Shown: positions 18,603-27,064 of the stretch, piece by piece
Layout: each line of letters begins with the position of its first letter
Position numbering within the stretch: position 1 is the first letter of the stretch
Source: Alphaproteobacteria bacterium
GTDB lineage: Bacteria > Pseudomonadota > Alphaproteobacteria > DSM-16000 > Inquilinaceae
DNA length: 56,717 bases
Direction of reading: 5' to 3'
Assembly (NCBI GenBank): GCA_028277405.1
Contig: JANQGH010000064.1
Location: 1-56,717, forward strand
Translations under genes and position numbers: made by a program
The notes under the pieces: generated by a model
Seen by the model: the letters and a program-made list of their open reading frames with translations, nothing else
Told to the model about the DNA's origin: nothing
Database searches by the model: none

Positions 18603-19892
18603 CTAGCGGCTCAACACCTCGTTGATGTCGTCGCACAGGGCCGCGACGGCGTCGTCGACATCGCTTTGGCCCAGTGCGACGGTCTGGATCGCGGTCTGGA
18701 TCGTGTCGACCTCAAGCTGGCCCATCTCGGCGATCGCCTGGTCGGGGTGCTGATAGGGATAGGCCTGCTGCAACTGCTCGACAAAGACCGTGAACGGGTA
18801 TTCGTCCCACGGGTCCTGCTGGGCCATTCGCGCGCTGCCCGGGATCATGCCGGAACTGACCGACAGGTCGCGCAACGCGCCTTCCGGCCGCGTGGCATAG
18901 AGGATCCACGCAGCCGCGGCGTCCTTCACGTCGGATTCCGCCCACAGGACGAGCGGCCAGCCGCCAAGGAAGGCGAAGCGTCCCTCCGGCCCTTCCGGCA
19001 CCATGGCGACGCCGACATCGTCGGCAAACGCCGCCCCTTCATTGTGCAGGTCGGCCCAGATGCCGGGATGGTCGACGATCATGGCGTACCGGCCGTCCAG
19101 GAAGCCGCGCCGCATTTCATTGCCCGGCATGGTGGCGGCGTCCGGGTGGGTCACACCGGCCTCGTAAGCCCCAACGTAAGCGGCAAGGGCTTGGCGGAAC
19201 TCATCGCTGTCCAGCCCGCATTGGCCCTCATCGTTCAACAGCCGGGCGCCGTGCGAGAGATAGACGCTCATGAAATTGTGCAGGGTCAGATAGTCGATGC
19301 TCATCGGCGCGGCCCAGCCATAGACCTCGCCGTCCGTGGCCTCGGTGATGGCCTCGGCCGCGTCCAGCATCTCCGCCCAGGTCTGCGGCGGCGCATCCGG
19401 GTCAAGCCCCGCCTGCTCGAACAGGTCGCGCCGGTAATAGAGCGCGCGGGTCTCGACCGCCAGCGGCGAGGCCCACCACTGGCCGTCCAGATTGTAATAG
19501 CCGCGATCGCCGGGCCAGATGTCGTCTGCGACGCTATACCCTTCCGCCTCGGAATAGGCCTCGAAATAGGCGTCCAGCGGTGCCAGCGCGCCGATTGCCT
19601 GGAACTGGGCGACGACATTGTTGCCCAGGAACGAGACGTCCGGCAGGCCACCCGACGCCAGGGCACTGACCAGCCGCTGTTGTTGCTCCGACCAGGGTAC
19701 GATCTCCATGACCACGTCGATGTCCGGGTTCTGCGCCTCGAAGGCTGCGATCGCGTCGTTCCAGGCCTGGACATAGGCGTCGCGGGTGCTGAACTGCCAA
19801 AAGACGACTTCGGTCTGGGCCTGGGCGGCCAGGCTGCCGGTCAGCAGCGCGGCGGCGGTGGCGGCGCAGAGCAGGGATGATCTCTTCAACAT
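18603..19892 (-). CDS. Extracellular sugar-binding protein of the ABC transporter
   Basis: 429 residues. A signal peptide (MLKRSSLLCAATAAALLTGS then AAQAQ) is followed by a family-1 solute-binding protein: TEVVFWQFSTRDAYVQAW, FEAQNPDIDVVMEIVPW and GGWPLVLWAESDVKDAAAAW. ATG at 19892 is chosen because it opens the signal peptide and has a GAGGAGGAAACC ribosome binding site on the minus strand. It is the first structural gene after the LacI-type regulator, with operators at 20012-20025 and 20075-20094 upstream. The ligand is unknown. Confidence 0.93.
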   Translation of the reverse strand: MLKRSSLLCAATAAALLTGSLAAQAQTEVVFWQFSTRDAYVQAWNDAIAAFEAQNPDIDVVMEIVPWSEQQQRLVSALASGGLPDVSFLGNNVVAQFQAIGALAPLDAYFEAYSEAEGYSVADDIWPGDRGYYNLDGQWWASPLAVETRALYYRRDLFEQAGLDPDAPPQTWAEMLDAAEAITEATDGEVYGWAAPMSIDYLTLHNFMSVYLSHGARLLNDEGQCGLDSDEFRQALAAYVGAYEAGVTHPDAATMPGNEMRRGFLDGRYAMIVDHPGIWADLHNEGAAFADDVGVAMVPEGPEGRFAFLGGWPLVLWAESDVKDAAAAWILYATRPEGALRDLSVSSGMIPGSARMAQQDPWDEYPFTVFVEQLQQAYPYQHPDQAIAEMGQLEVDTIQTAIQTVALGQSDVDDAVAALCDDINEVLSR

Positions 19893-20011
19893 GGCTGGTT
19901 TCCTCCTCAGTTGTGATCTTGTTCTGGTTTCGTGGTCGTTGTCGACGGGTGATCGCCGACCCTCGGCGACGTTGTGCGGCCGACCGGGGCGCCGTGACCC
20001 GACGCCCGTTG

Positions 20012-20025
20012 TGTCATCGATAACA
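20012..20025 (-). promoter_or_regulatory. LacI-type operator, proximal copy
   Basis: TGTCATCGATAACA is a 14-base dyad with one mismatch from the perfect copy at 20078-20091. Its centre lies 126 bases before the binding-protein start codon and 66 bases from the other operator, about 6.3 helical turns. Confidence 0.65.
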
Positions 20026-20074
20026 TGTCTGGCCAACGAGACAGCCCTTGCCGATGGAAATGGCAGTTTTGCTG

Positions 20075-20094
20075 ATATGTCATCGATGACATAT
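20075..20094 (-). promoter_or_regulatory. LacI-type operator, perfect 20-bp palindrome
   Basis: ATATGTCATCGATGACATAT is a perfect palindrome with a central CG step, the symmetry expected for LacI-family repressors. It lies between the LacI-type gene (ending at 20174) and the transporter operon it should control. No unambiguous -35/-10 pair could be picked around it. Confidence 0.75.
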
Positions 20095-20173
20095 TGGTTT
20101 GCATGACAAGAGCGAACGGGTTTTCATGAGCCATGCTAACAGCGGGCCCGCGACTTGACAATCGGTCCGCGCG

Positions 20174-21241
20174 CTATTGCGACACCGGTGCAGCCGTCGA
20201 GCCGCGAATGGCCAGCCGTGAGGGTAGGGTGACGATGTCGGGTTCGCTCGCGGCGTCGGAAGGCGGGGGCATATGTCGAAACACAAGGTCTGCGGCCCGC
20301 TCGCCGATCTCGCGCATGGGCAGGGCCACGGTCGTCAAGGGCGGTGACAGGCGCGCGGCGTAGGTGTCGTCGAAGCCGATGACGGAGATGTCATCGGGCA
20401 CCCGAAGCCCGGCGTCATGAACGGCTTGCAGCGCGCCTGCGGCCAGGATGTCGCAGGTGGCGAAGACGGCGGTCGGCCGCTGCTCTAGAGTCAGCAGCTC
20501 TCGCATGCCCGCATAGCCTTCGGCCGCGTCGCGCTCGTCGAGGGAGTAGTAGTAGGGACGGATCTGAACCAGCGCCTCGTCCGCCGCGATGCCCATCGCG
20601 GCCAGCGACTTTCGATAGGCGGACAAGCGCTGTTCGGCGACGGACGGGCGGGCGTCGGCGCTATGGCGGAACCGGGCCGGATCCGCGCCGATGAAGCCAA
20701 TGCGCTGGTGACCGAGCGCGAAGAGGTGCTCCATCGCCTCGATCGCGCCGACCTCGTTGTCGACCAGAACCGCATTGTGGTCCACCCGCGCAAGCCAATC
20801 GACTTGGACGACCGGAATGCCGGCCTTGGCGGCGAGCTCGACATTGGCGGGATCGACGGGCGAGGTGAAGACGATGCCGTCCGTCCGTCGACGGATGAAG
20901 GTCTCCACGCCCAGCCGCTCGCGTTCGGCACTGGCCTGGACGTTGTAGATGAAGACGTTGCAGCCATGTTGCAGCGCCTGTTCCTCAAGGCCCAGCGCGA
21001 CCTCGGCGAAGAACGGGTTGCGCGTGATGGTGTTCAGCAGGTGGCCGAGCGTGCGGGTCTGCTGCTTGCGCAGGCTTTGGGCGACCACGTTCAACTGATA
21101 GCCGGTTTCCTTCAGCGCGCTGGTGACGCGGGCGCGGGTTTCCTCGCCGACATAGCCGTTATTGTGCAGCACGCGCGTGACCGTGGCCGTCGAAACCCCG
21201 GCTAGCCGCGCCACGTCCTTCAAACTGGCCGCCTTTTGCAT
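20174..21241 (-). CDS. LacI-family transcriptional regulator
   Basis: 355 residues. The N-terminal helix-turn-helix reads SLKDVARLAGVSTATVTRVL and the hinge is followed by a periplasmic-binding-like core (TRTLGHLLNTITRNPFFAEV; SVIGFDDTYAARLSPPLTTV). ATG at 21241 is preferred over TTG 21259 because GGGAAG lies just upstream and the HTH begins five residues in. It precedes the sugar ABC operon on the same strand and probably represses it through the two operators at 20012-20094 until an inducer binds. Confidence 0.92.
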   Translation of the reverse strand: MQKAASLKDVARLAGVSTATVTRVLHNNGYVGEETRARVTSALKETGYQLNVVAQSLRKQQTRTLGHLLNTITRNPFFAEVALGLEEQALQHGCNVFIYNVQASAERERLGVETFIRRRTDGIVFTSPVDPANVELAAKAGIPVVQVDWLARVDHNAVLVDNEVGAIEAMEHLFALGHQRIGFIGADPARFRHSADARPSVAEQRLSAYRKSLAAMGIAADEALVQIRPYYYSLDERDAAEGYAGMRELLTLEQRPTAVFATCDILAAGALQAVHDAGLRVPDDISVIGFDDTYAARLSPPLTTVALPMREIGERAADLVFRHMPPPSDAASEPDIVTLPSRLAIRGSTAAPVSQ

Positions 21242-21638
21242 CCGGACTTCCCGTTTCAAACTTCCACCGCAGCTTCGCTTGCCGACACTAGCGCGCGGCG
21301 GCCGCGTTTTGCATCACTCACGCCCATGCCCGTAGCGGAGGGCGCGGCGCGATCCGGTCCGCCTGGTGCTGAACAAGATACCAAAGACCAGTGCACTGGC
21401 AGGCCAGATCCAGCGCTGACAGTCACCGCATTGTCGCGATTCTTCAAGAAACCCGCTTTGATTGCATCGAGCGTCGGGAAACAGACGTGTCTGCCCGTAG
21501 GATGAGCCAGCACATGTTAAGTCATAAACCCGTGATTTCATTCAAAATCTCTCCGCGAAACCGTGACTTGGTCGTGATCCCGGCAACACCCTAATGCTCC
21601 CTACCGTCATATGACGGCACCTGAACTGGGAGCACAGC
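21242..21638. other. Divergent intergenic region between regulator and YHS gene
   Basis: About 400 bases without a gene. It must hold the promoters of the LacI-type gene (-) and the YHS gene (+). Two palindromes are visible: CCAGTGCACTGG (21388-21399) and CCGTCATATGACGG (21604-21617, listed separately). No copy of the TGTCATCGATGACA operator is found here. Confidence 0.5.
21604..21617 (+). promoter_or_regulatory. 14-bp palindrome before the YHS-domain gene
   Basis: CCGTCATATGACGG is a perfect inverted repeat ending 21 bases before the start codon at 21639, where an operator or a leader hairpin would sit. No regulator is known for it. Confidence 0.4.
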
Positions 21639-22073
21639 ATGATCCGATCCTTTATCGCCGCCTCAGTCACGGCGGCGGCACTTGCCTTCACCGCTCTGCC
21701 GGCCAGTGCCGGCAATCAGCTGCCGGTCGCCATCGCCGGCTACGACAGCGTGTCCTATCACGACGGCCAACCGGTCGCGGGCGAGGCGCGCCACAATCAT
21801 TTCTGGAACGGTGCCGTCTGGTACTTCAGCTCGGCCGAGAATCGCGACCGCTTTGCCGCCGATCCGGCGAGCTATGCGCCCGCCTATGACGGCTACTGCT
21901 CGTGGGCGGCCAGCCAGGCCTACAAGGCGCCCGGCGACCCCAACGTCTGGGAGATCGTCGACGGGACCTTGTACCTGCAAGTCCACGAACGCGCGCAGGA
22001 GCTCTGGGAGGCCGACATCCCCGCGCATATCGCTGCTGGCGACGAGAACTGGCCGCGCATCAATCCCTTCTAA
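21639..22073 (+). CDS. Secreted YHS-domain protein
   Basis: 144 residues. A signal peptide (MIRSFIAASVTAAALAFTAL, cleavage after PASA) precedes a YHS domain: VAIAGYDSVSYHDGQPVAGE, WYFSSAENRDRFAADPASYA, YDGYCSWAASQAYKAPGDP. YHS proteins are thought to bind metal or act in copper and oxidative-stress settings; this one has a single Cys in YCSW. GGAG lies before the ATG. It appears monocistronic, with a hairpin at 22088-22123 downstream. Confidence 0.85.
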   Translation: MIRSFIAASVTAAALAFTALPASAGNQLPVAIAGYDSVSYHDGQPVAGEARHNHFWNGAVWYFSSAENRDRFAADPASYAPAYDGYCSWAASQAYKAPGDPNVWEIVDGTLYLQVHERAQELWEADIPAHIAAGDENWPRINPF

Positions 22074-22087
22074 GGCAGGTCTGCAAA

Positions 22088-22123
22088 GGCTGAGCGGGGC
22101 AAGAGGCCAAACCCTGCTCAGCC
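22088..22123 (+). terminator. Hairpin after the YHS gene, probable terminator
   Basis: A 12-bp stem with one mismatch (GGCTGAGCGGGG with CCCTGCTCAGCC) and a 12-base loop begins 15 bases after the stop codon. There is no U-run, so termination may need other factors. Confidence 0.5.
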
Positions 22124-22517
22124 CTGCGCCGCAAAGCACCGACCCGTGCTCGGTTGGCCAAACCTTCCGCCGGCGGCACGATCCGCCGCAGACTCCTCAA
22201 GATCCGCGCTCAGGATGGCGCCTACCTGCGCCTACACGGCCGAGTTTCGACTCGCTTGTGCACGGTTGATCGGGTGATCACGCCAACCAGCCCTATCGGT
22301 GTACCGACACCGATGACGGACCAGGGCTGATCTACAATGTGCTGCCGGCAGCGATGACCTGTGCCCGCTCTTCAGCAACACCATGCTGCGCCATGGCACG
22401 ACCGCATGATCTGGCCGTCGTGAGATTCCCGAGTTAAGCCTCGATCGCGTCGAAGCCAAGCTTGCTGGCCAAGGCGTGAGTTGCCATGTTTATCCTCCAA
22501 CACTTGGTTCTGCCCCC
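22124..22517. other. Intergenic stretch without a recognisable gene
   Basis: About 390 bases between the YHS hairpin and the HtrA-type protease. Short frames on both strands give no recognisable protein family, and no clear promoter or repeat was found, although the protease promoter should lie near its right end. It may include decayed coding sequence. Confidence 0.45.
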
Positions 22518-23942
22518 ATGCATATTCGCGCCCTGATCAGCCGACTCGTCATCGTCATCGCCCTGGTTTCGCCCGTCGCGTCGGCGCAAGAGGTCCGGGT
22601 GCCCAGTTCGCCGGCCGAGATCCAGCTTTCGTTCGCGCCGTTGGTACGCGCCGTGGCACCGGCGGTCGTCAACATCATTTCGTCACGCACCGTGCTGGAA
22701 CGGGAGCCGGGGCCCCTGTTCAACGACCCGTTCTTTGAGCGCTTCTTTGGTGAGCAGTTTCAAAGGCCGGGCCTGTTGCGGGAGCAGACGCGATCCTCTC
22801 TGGGGTCCGGCGTCATCGTCCGGCCCAACGGCCTTATCGTCACCAACGCCCACGTCATACGGGACGCCGACGAAATCACGGTCGTGCTGTCCGATCTCAG
22901 CGAGTACCTGGCCGATATCGTGGTCGCCGATCCGCAGACCGATCTGGCCCTGCTGCAGATCCAGGGCATGACGGACCGCAGCCTGCTTTATTTGGAAATG
23001 TCGGACAGTGACGATCTCGCGGTCGGCGATCTGGTGCTGGCCATCGGCAATCCGTTCGGCGTTGGCCAGACCGTCACCAGCGGCATCGTCTCGGCCCAGG
23101 CCCGCACGGGCGTCGGCGTCTCTGATTTCAGCTTTTTCATTCAGACCGATGCGGCCATCAATCCGGGCAATTCCGGCGGCGCGCTGGTTGCCATGGACGG
23201 CACACTGGTCGGCATCAACACGGCGATCTTCAGTCGCGATCAAGGCTCGCACGGCATCAGCTTCGCGATCCCCAGCATCATGGTGCGCGCGCTGATCGCA
23301 TCGGTCGATCGCGGCATGCCGCTGGCAAGACCCTGGCTGGGTGCGCAGGGCCGTACGGTCGATCCGGACTTGGCGCGACGGTTGGGGTTGCCGCGGCCGG
23401 CCGGTGTCTTGATCACGGGCGTGTCGCCGGGCGGCCCCGCTGACCGGGCCGGCATCGAGACGGGCGACGTCATTCTTTGGGTCAATGGGCGCAGCGTCGA
23501 CAACATCGACGCGATGCGGTTCCGCGTGGCGTCGCTCTTGTTCGATGAAATGGCCCAGGCGTCCGTCTGGCGCGCGGGCGCGACCCTGCTGCTCGATCTG
23601 CCGGTCGAGCCGCCGCCGGAGGTGCCGCCGCGCGAGCTGACCGACATCACCGGAACGAACCCGTTCTCTGGTGCGCAGGTCGCCAATCTGTCGCCGGCGC
23701 TGATGGCGGAGGTTGGCTACCACGGCGATACGGAAACGGGCGTCGTGGTGCTGCAGGTGGTCGACCGCAGCTTGGCGGATCGTTTCGGCCTGCTGCCGAT
23801 GGACGTCATTCAGTCGGTCAATGCCGTCACGGTGACGGACGTTGCCACGCTGATGCGCCTGGTCCGCAATGTCCGGCCGCCGTGGAACGTGGCGATCCGG
23901 CGCGGCGATCGCACGATCAGAGCGGTCATCGGTGGCGGCTAA
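22518..23942 (+). CDS. Periplasmic HtrA/DegP-type serine protease with two PDZ domains
   Basis: 474 residues. Signal peptide (RALISRLVIVIALVSPVASA), then a trypsin-like domain with the triad His in VTNAHVIRDADE, Asp in DPQTDLALLQI and Ser in AAINPGNSGGALVAM, then PDZ1 (PWLGAQGRTVDPDLARRL) and PDZ2 (GVVVLQVVDRSLADRFGLLP). It should degrade or refold misfolded envelope proteins. ATG at 22518 opens the signal peptide; a GTG at 22476 would add 14 residues that spoil it. The end overlaps rarA by 11 bases. Confidence 0.92.
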   Translation: MHIRALISRLVIVIALVSPVASAQEVRVPSSPAEIQLSFAPLVRAVAPAVVNIISSRTVLEREPGPLFNDPFFERFFGEQFQRPGLLREQTRSSLGSGVIVRPNGLIVTNAHVIRDADEITVVLSDLSEYLADIVVADPQTDLALLQIQGMTDRSLLYLEMSDSDDLAVGDLVLAIGNPFGVGQTVTSGIVSAQARTGVGVSDFSFFIQTDAAINPGNSGGALVAMDGTLVGINTAIFSRDQGSHGISFAIPSIMVRALIASVDRGMPLARPWLGAQGRTVDPDLARRLGLPRPAGVLITGVSPGGPADRAGIETGDVILWVNGRSVDNIDAMRFRVASLLFDEMAQASVWRAGATLLLDLPVEPPPEVPPRELTDITGTNPFSGAQVANLSPALMAEVGYHGDTETGVVVLQVVDRSLADRFGLLPMDVIQSVNAVTVTDVATLMRLVRNVRPPWNVAIRRGDRTIRAVIGGG

Positions 23943-25275
23943 GGGCAAGCCTACGGCTGGGTCCGAACCCGCCAGCCTGTTCGAAAGCGCAGCCCCCCGG
24001 CCGCTGGCGGATCGCCTGCGGCCGGCGTCGCTGGCGGAGGTCGTCGGTCAGGATCATCTGCTGGCACCGGACCAGCCCATCGGCCGCATGGTCTCGGCGG
24101 GCAGGCTTGCCTCGATGGTCCTGTGGGGGCCGCCCGGCTGCGGCAAAACCACGATCGCACGCCTGCTGGCGGAAACGACGGACCTCGCGTTCATCCCACT
24201 GTCCGCCATTTTCTCCGGCGTCGCTGAGCTGCGAAAGGTCTTCGAAGAGGCCCGCGGGCGGCGCGCCGGGGGGCGCGGAACCCTGTTGTTCGTCGACGAG
24301 ATCCATCGCTTCAACCGGTCGCAGCAGGATGCCTTTTTGCCAGTGGTGGAGGACGGCACGATCACCCTGATCGGCGCCACGACCGAAAACCCGTCCTTTG
24401 AGCTGAACCCCGCGCTGCTGTCGCGCTGTCAGGTGCTGGTCCTGCGCCGATTGGATGAACCGGCGCTGGAACAGCTTATCGCGCGGGCGGAACAGGCCGA
24501 GGGCAGGGACCTGCCGCTGACCCAGGACGCCCGGCAGGCCCTAACCGCCCTAGCCGATGGCGACGGGCGGTATGTGCTGAATCTGTGCGAAGAGCTGTTC
24601 GCGCTGAAGCCCGATGAACCCATGGACACAAACGCCCTCGTTGCGGCCGTTCAGCGCCGTGTACCGGTCTACGACAAGGCTCAGGAGAGCCACTACAACC
24701 TGATCAGCGCCCTGCACAAAAGCTTGCGCGGCTCCGATACCGACGCGGCGCTCTACTGGTTGGCCCGCATGCTGGCCGGCGGTGAGGATCCGCTTTATGT
24801 CGCGCGCCGGATCACCCGATTCGCGGTCGAGGATGTCGGCCTTGCCGACCCGCAAGCGGTGCACCAGGCGCTTGCGGCGTGGGATGTCTACGAACGGCTG
24901 GGCTCGCCGGAGGGCGAGTTGGCCATTGCCCAGGCCGTGATCTATCTGGCGACGGCGCCGAAATCCAACGCCGCCTATGGCGCCTATGGCGCGGCCATGA
25001 AGGCGGCCAAGGAACACGGCAGCCTGATGCCGCCGATGCATATCGTCAACGCGCCCACGCGCCTGATGAAGCAGCTTGGCTACGGCAAGGGTTATCACTA
25101 TGACCATGACACGCCCGACGCCTTTTCGGGCCAGAACTACTTTCCGGAGGGCATGGAGCGCCGCGCCTTCTACCAACCGGTCGATCGGGGCTTCGAACGT
25201 GAAATCCGCAAACGTCTGGACTATTGGCAGCGGCTGCGCGAACAGCGCCACGAAGACGGCGCCAGCAGCGCGTGA
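23932..25275 (+). CDS. rarA: Replication-associated recombination protein A (AAA+ ATPase, MgsA/RarA)
   Basis: 447 residues when started at GTG 23932, which overlaps the protease gene by 11 bases and gives the usual family length. Features: RPLADRLRPASLAEVVGQDH, Walker A WGPPGCGKTTIARLL (about residues 60-74), Walker B LLFVDEIHRFNRSQQDAFLP, sensor ATTENPSFELNPALLSRC and a C-terminal tetramer domain ending YFPEGMERRAFYQPVDRGFE. RarA acts at stalled replication forks. Confidence 0.94.
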   Translation: MAAKGKPTAGSEPASLFESAAPRPLADRLRPASLAEVVGQDHLLAPDQPIGRMVSAGRLASMVLWGPPGCGKTTIARLLAETTDLAFIPLSAIFSGVAELRKVFEEARGRRAGGRGTLLFVDEIHRFNRSQQDAFLPVVEDGTITLIGATTENPSFELNPALLSRCQVLVLRRLDEPALEQLIARAEQAEGRDLPLTQDARQALTALADGDGRYVLNLCEELFALKPDEPMDTNALVAAVQRRVPVYDKAQESHYNLISALHKSLRGSDTDAALYWLARMLAGGEDPLYVARRITRFAVEDVGLADPQAVHQALAAWDVYERLGSPEGELAIAQAVIYLATAPKSNAAYGAYGAAMKAAKEHGSLMPPMHIVNAPTRLMKQLGYGKGYHYDHDTPDAFSGQNYFPEGMERRAFYQPVDRGFEREIRKRLDYWQRLREQRHEDGASSA

Positions 25276-25284
25276 TTCGGCACC

Positions 25285-25695
25285 ATGCTGAACTTTGAGA
25301 CCTTCGAACGCAGCCGGCGCCCGAACAACTATCTGATGGCGCCGGAGGGGCTGTGCCAGAACGCCCAGCCCGACAAGACCAGCCCGACCTATCCAACCTC
25401 GCCCGAGCGGCTGCTGGCGGCCTACCGCAGGCTCTTTGAGACGTTGCCGAGGTTTGAAACGACGGAACTGTCCGATGACGGCCGCGCCCTCGAGGCGGTC
25501 CAACGATCGCGCCTGTTCAAGTTTCCTGATCTGATCAGCCTGCGGGTGTTCGAGGCCGGCGAGGGGCTCGCAACGCCGGCGATCTACAGCCGTGCGCGCT
25601 ATGGCCGTTCTGATTTCGGCGTTAACCGGGCCCGGGTGATCTCCTGGATCGGCGGCGTGGCCGTGGCGCTGGCCGAACTCAACCGCGAGGCCTGA
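25285..25695 (+). CDS. DUF1499 family protein
   Basis: 136 residues. RRPNNYLMAPEGLCQN near the start and IYSRARYGRSDFGVNRARVI near the end match the DUF1499 pattern. No signal peptide or membrane segment is seen; the single Cys is in LCQN. Function unknown. It lies 9 bases after rarA and 4 bases before the fluoride-channel gene. Confidence 0.8.
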   Translation: MLNFETFERSRRPNNYLMAPEGLCQNAQPDKTSPTYPTSPERLLAAYRRLFETLPRFETTELSDDGRALEAVQRSRLFKFPDLISLRVFEAGEGLATPAIYSRARYGRSDFGVNRARVISWIGGVAVALAELNREA

Positions 25696-25699
25696 TCGC

Positions 25700-26086
25700 G
25701 TGCAGCCGTCGCTTTTGATCGCCGTCGCCGCCGGTGGAGCCGTCGGCGCGGTTGGCCGGTACCTGGTCGTATCGGGGGTCGGTCACTGGATCGGGCACGG
25801 CTTTCCCTGGGGCACGCTGATTGTGAATGTCCTCGGTTCCATCGCCATGGGCGTTCTCGTCGAGGTCATGGCGGTGGTTTGGTCGCCAAGCGCGGAGGTC
25901 AGGGCCTTGCTGGTTGTCGGCGTATTGGGGGCGTTCACCACCTTCTCGACCTTCTCGCTGGATGTTGTGGTCCTGATCGATCGCGGCGAGCTCTTGCCGG
26001 CGCTCGCCTACATCCTCGCCTCGGTCGTGGTGTGCGTGGCGGGCCTTTACGCCGGCATGCACGGCATGCGGGCAATCCTGGCATGA
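25700..26086 (+). CDS. crcB: Fluoride ion channel Fluc/CrcB
   Basis: 128 residues, GTG start. Four membrane segments carry the family signatures GAVGAVGRYLVV (Gly-x3-Arg), TLIVNVLGSIAMG (channel Asn) and GAFTTFSTFSLDVV (Phe-box and Na+ site). It exports fluoride as a dual-topology dimer; one gene suffices. No fluoride riboswitch is seen before it, and it sits inside an apparent operon. The stop overlaps the next start by 4 bases. Confidence 0.94.
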   Translation: MQPSLLIAVAAGGAVGAVGRYLVVSGVGHWIGHGFPWGTLIVNVLGSIAMGVLVEVMAVVWSPSAEVRALLVVGVLGAFTTFSTFSLDVVVLIDRGELLPALAYILASVVVCVAGLYAGMHGMRAILA

Positions 26087-27060
26087 GCGGCGTGACCCAG
26101 CACACCGTCACGTCGGACGAGGCCGAGATCCGCCTCGATCGCTGGTTCAAGCAGCATTTCCCGGCCCTCGGCCACGGCCGCCTGGCGAAACTGTTGCGCA
26201 CCGGCCAAATCCGCGTCGATGGCGCCCGGGTCAAGACCGGTACCAGGCTGGCGGTGGGCCAGACCGTCCGCGTCCCGCCCTTGCGGCCGGAGGAACTTGA
26301 ACGCACGGCGCCGCCACCAAGGCCGGTGTCGTCCGCCGACCGCGATGCCATCCGGGCCATGGTGATCCATGAGGATGACGCGGTCATTGCCCTGAACAAG
26401 CCCGCCGGCCTCGCGGTGCAAGGCGGCGAGGGGGTCGCCCGCCATGTCGACGCCATGCTCGATGCGCTGGCCAAGCGCGGGCAGAGGCCGCGCCTGGTGC
26501 ATCGCCTCGACAAGGATACCAGCGGGGTCCTGATCCTGGGCCGGACAGCGCCGGCGGCTCGGGCGCTGTCGGCGGCCTTTCGGTCCAAGCGCGCGCGAAA
26601 GCGCTATGACGCCGTCGTGGTCGGGGTGCCGGAGATCGACCATGGCCGTATCGACGCCGCCGTCATCAAGGGGACGCACGGCAAGGGCCGCATCGCCGAC
26701 CGGGATGATGCCGAGGCCGCGAAGAGCGCGGTGACGCTCTATCAGACGGTCGACAGAGCCGGTGCCCGGGCCGCCTGGCTGGCGCTCTGGCCCTTGACCG
26801 GCCGGACCCATCAGCTGCGCGTCCACTGCCAGGCCATCGGCACGCCGATCCTCGGCGACGGCAAGTATGGGGGAAGGGGCGCCTTCCTGACGGGGGCGGA
26901 GGTTGCCAGGCAACTCCATCTCCACGCCAGGCGCCTGACCCTGCCGCATCCTGACGGCGGCGAGTTGGACATCACGGCGCCCTTGGCGCCCCATATGGCG
27001 GCCACATTCGCCTATTTCGGCTTCGATGCCGATGCGCCCGTCAACACGCCAGAGTTCTGA
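26083..27060 (+). CDS. RluC/RluD-type 23S rRNA pseudouridine synthase
   Basis: 325 residues. An S4 RNA-binding domain (RLDRWFKQHFPALGHGRLAK, about residues 16-35) precedes a catalytic domain with the active Asp in RLVHRLDKDTSGVLILGRT and the downstream LTGRTHQLRVHCQAIGTPIL motif. It isomerises uridines in 23S rRNA, probably the RluC positions, though RluD-type specificity cannot be excluded. It starts in a 4-base ATGA overlap with crcB. Confidence 0.92.
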   Translation: MSGVTQHTVTSDEAEIRLDRWFKQHFPALGHGRLAKLLRTGQIRVDGARVKTGTRLAVGQTVRVPPLRPEELERTAPPPRPVSSADRDAIRAMVIHEDDAVIALNKPAGLAVQGGEGVARHVDAMLDALAKRGQRPRLVHRLDKDTSGVLILGRTAPAARALSAAFRSKRARKRYDAVVVGVPEIDHGRIDAAVIKGTHGKGRIADRDDAEAAKSAVTLYQTVDRAGARAAWLALWPLTGRTHQLRVHCQAIGTPILGDGKYGGRGAFLTGAEVARQLHLHARRLTLPHPDGGELDITAPLAPHMAATFAYFGFDADAPVNTPEF

Positions 27061-27064
27061 CAGC

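Noticed and set aside
21388..21399. CCAGTGCACTGG palindrome as an autoregulatory operator of the LacI-type gene
   Set aside because: It shares nothing with the TGTCATCGATGACA operators and no second copy was seen; a 12-bp palindrome can occur by chance.
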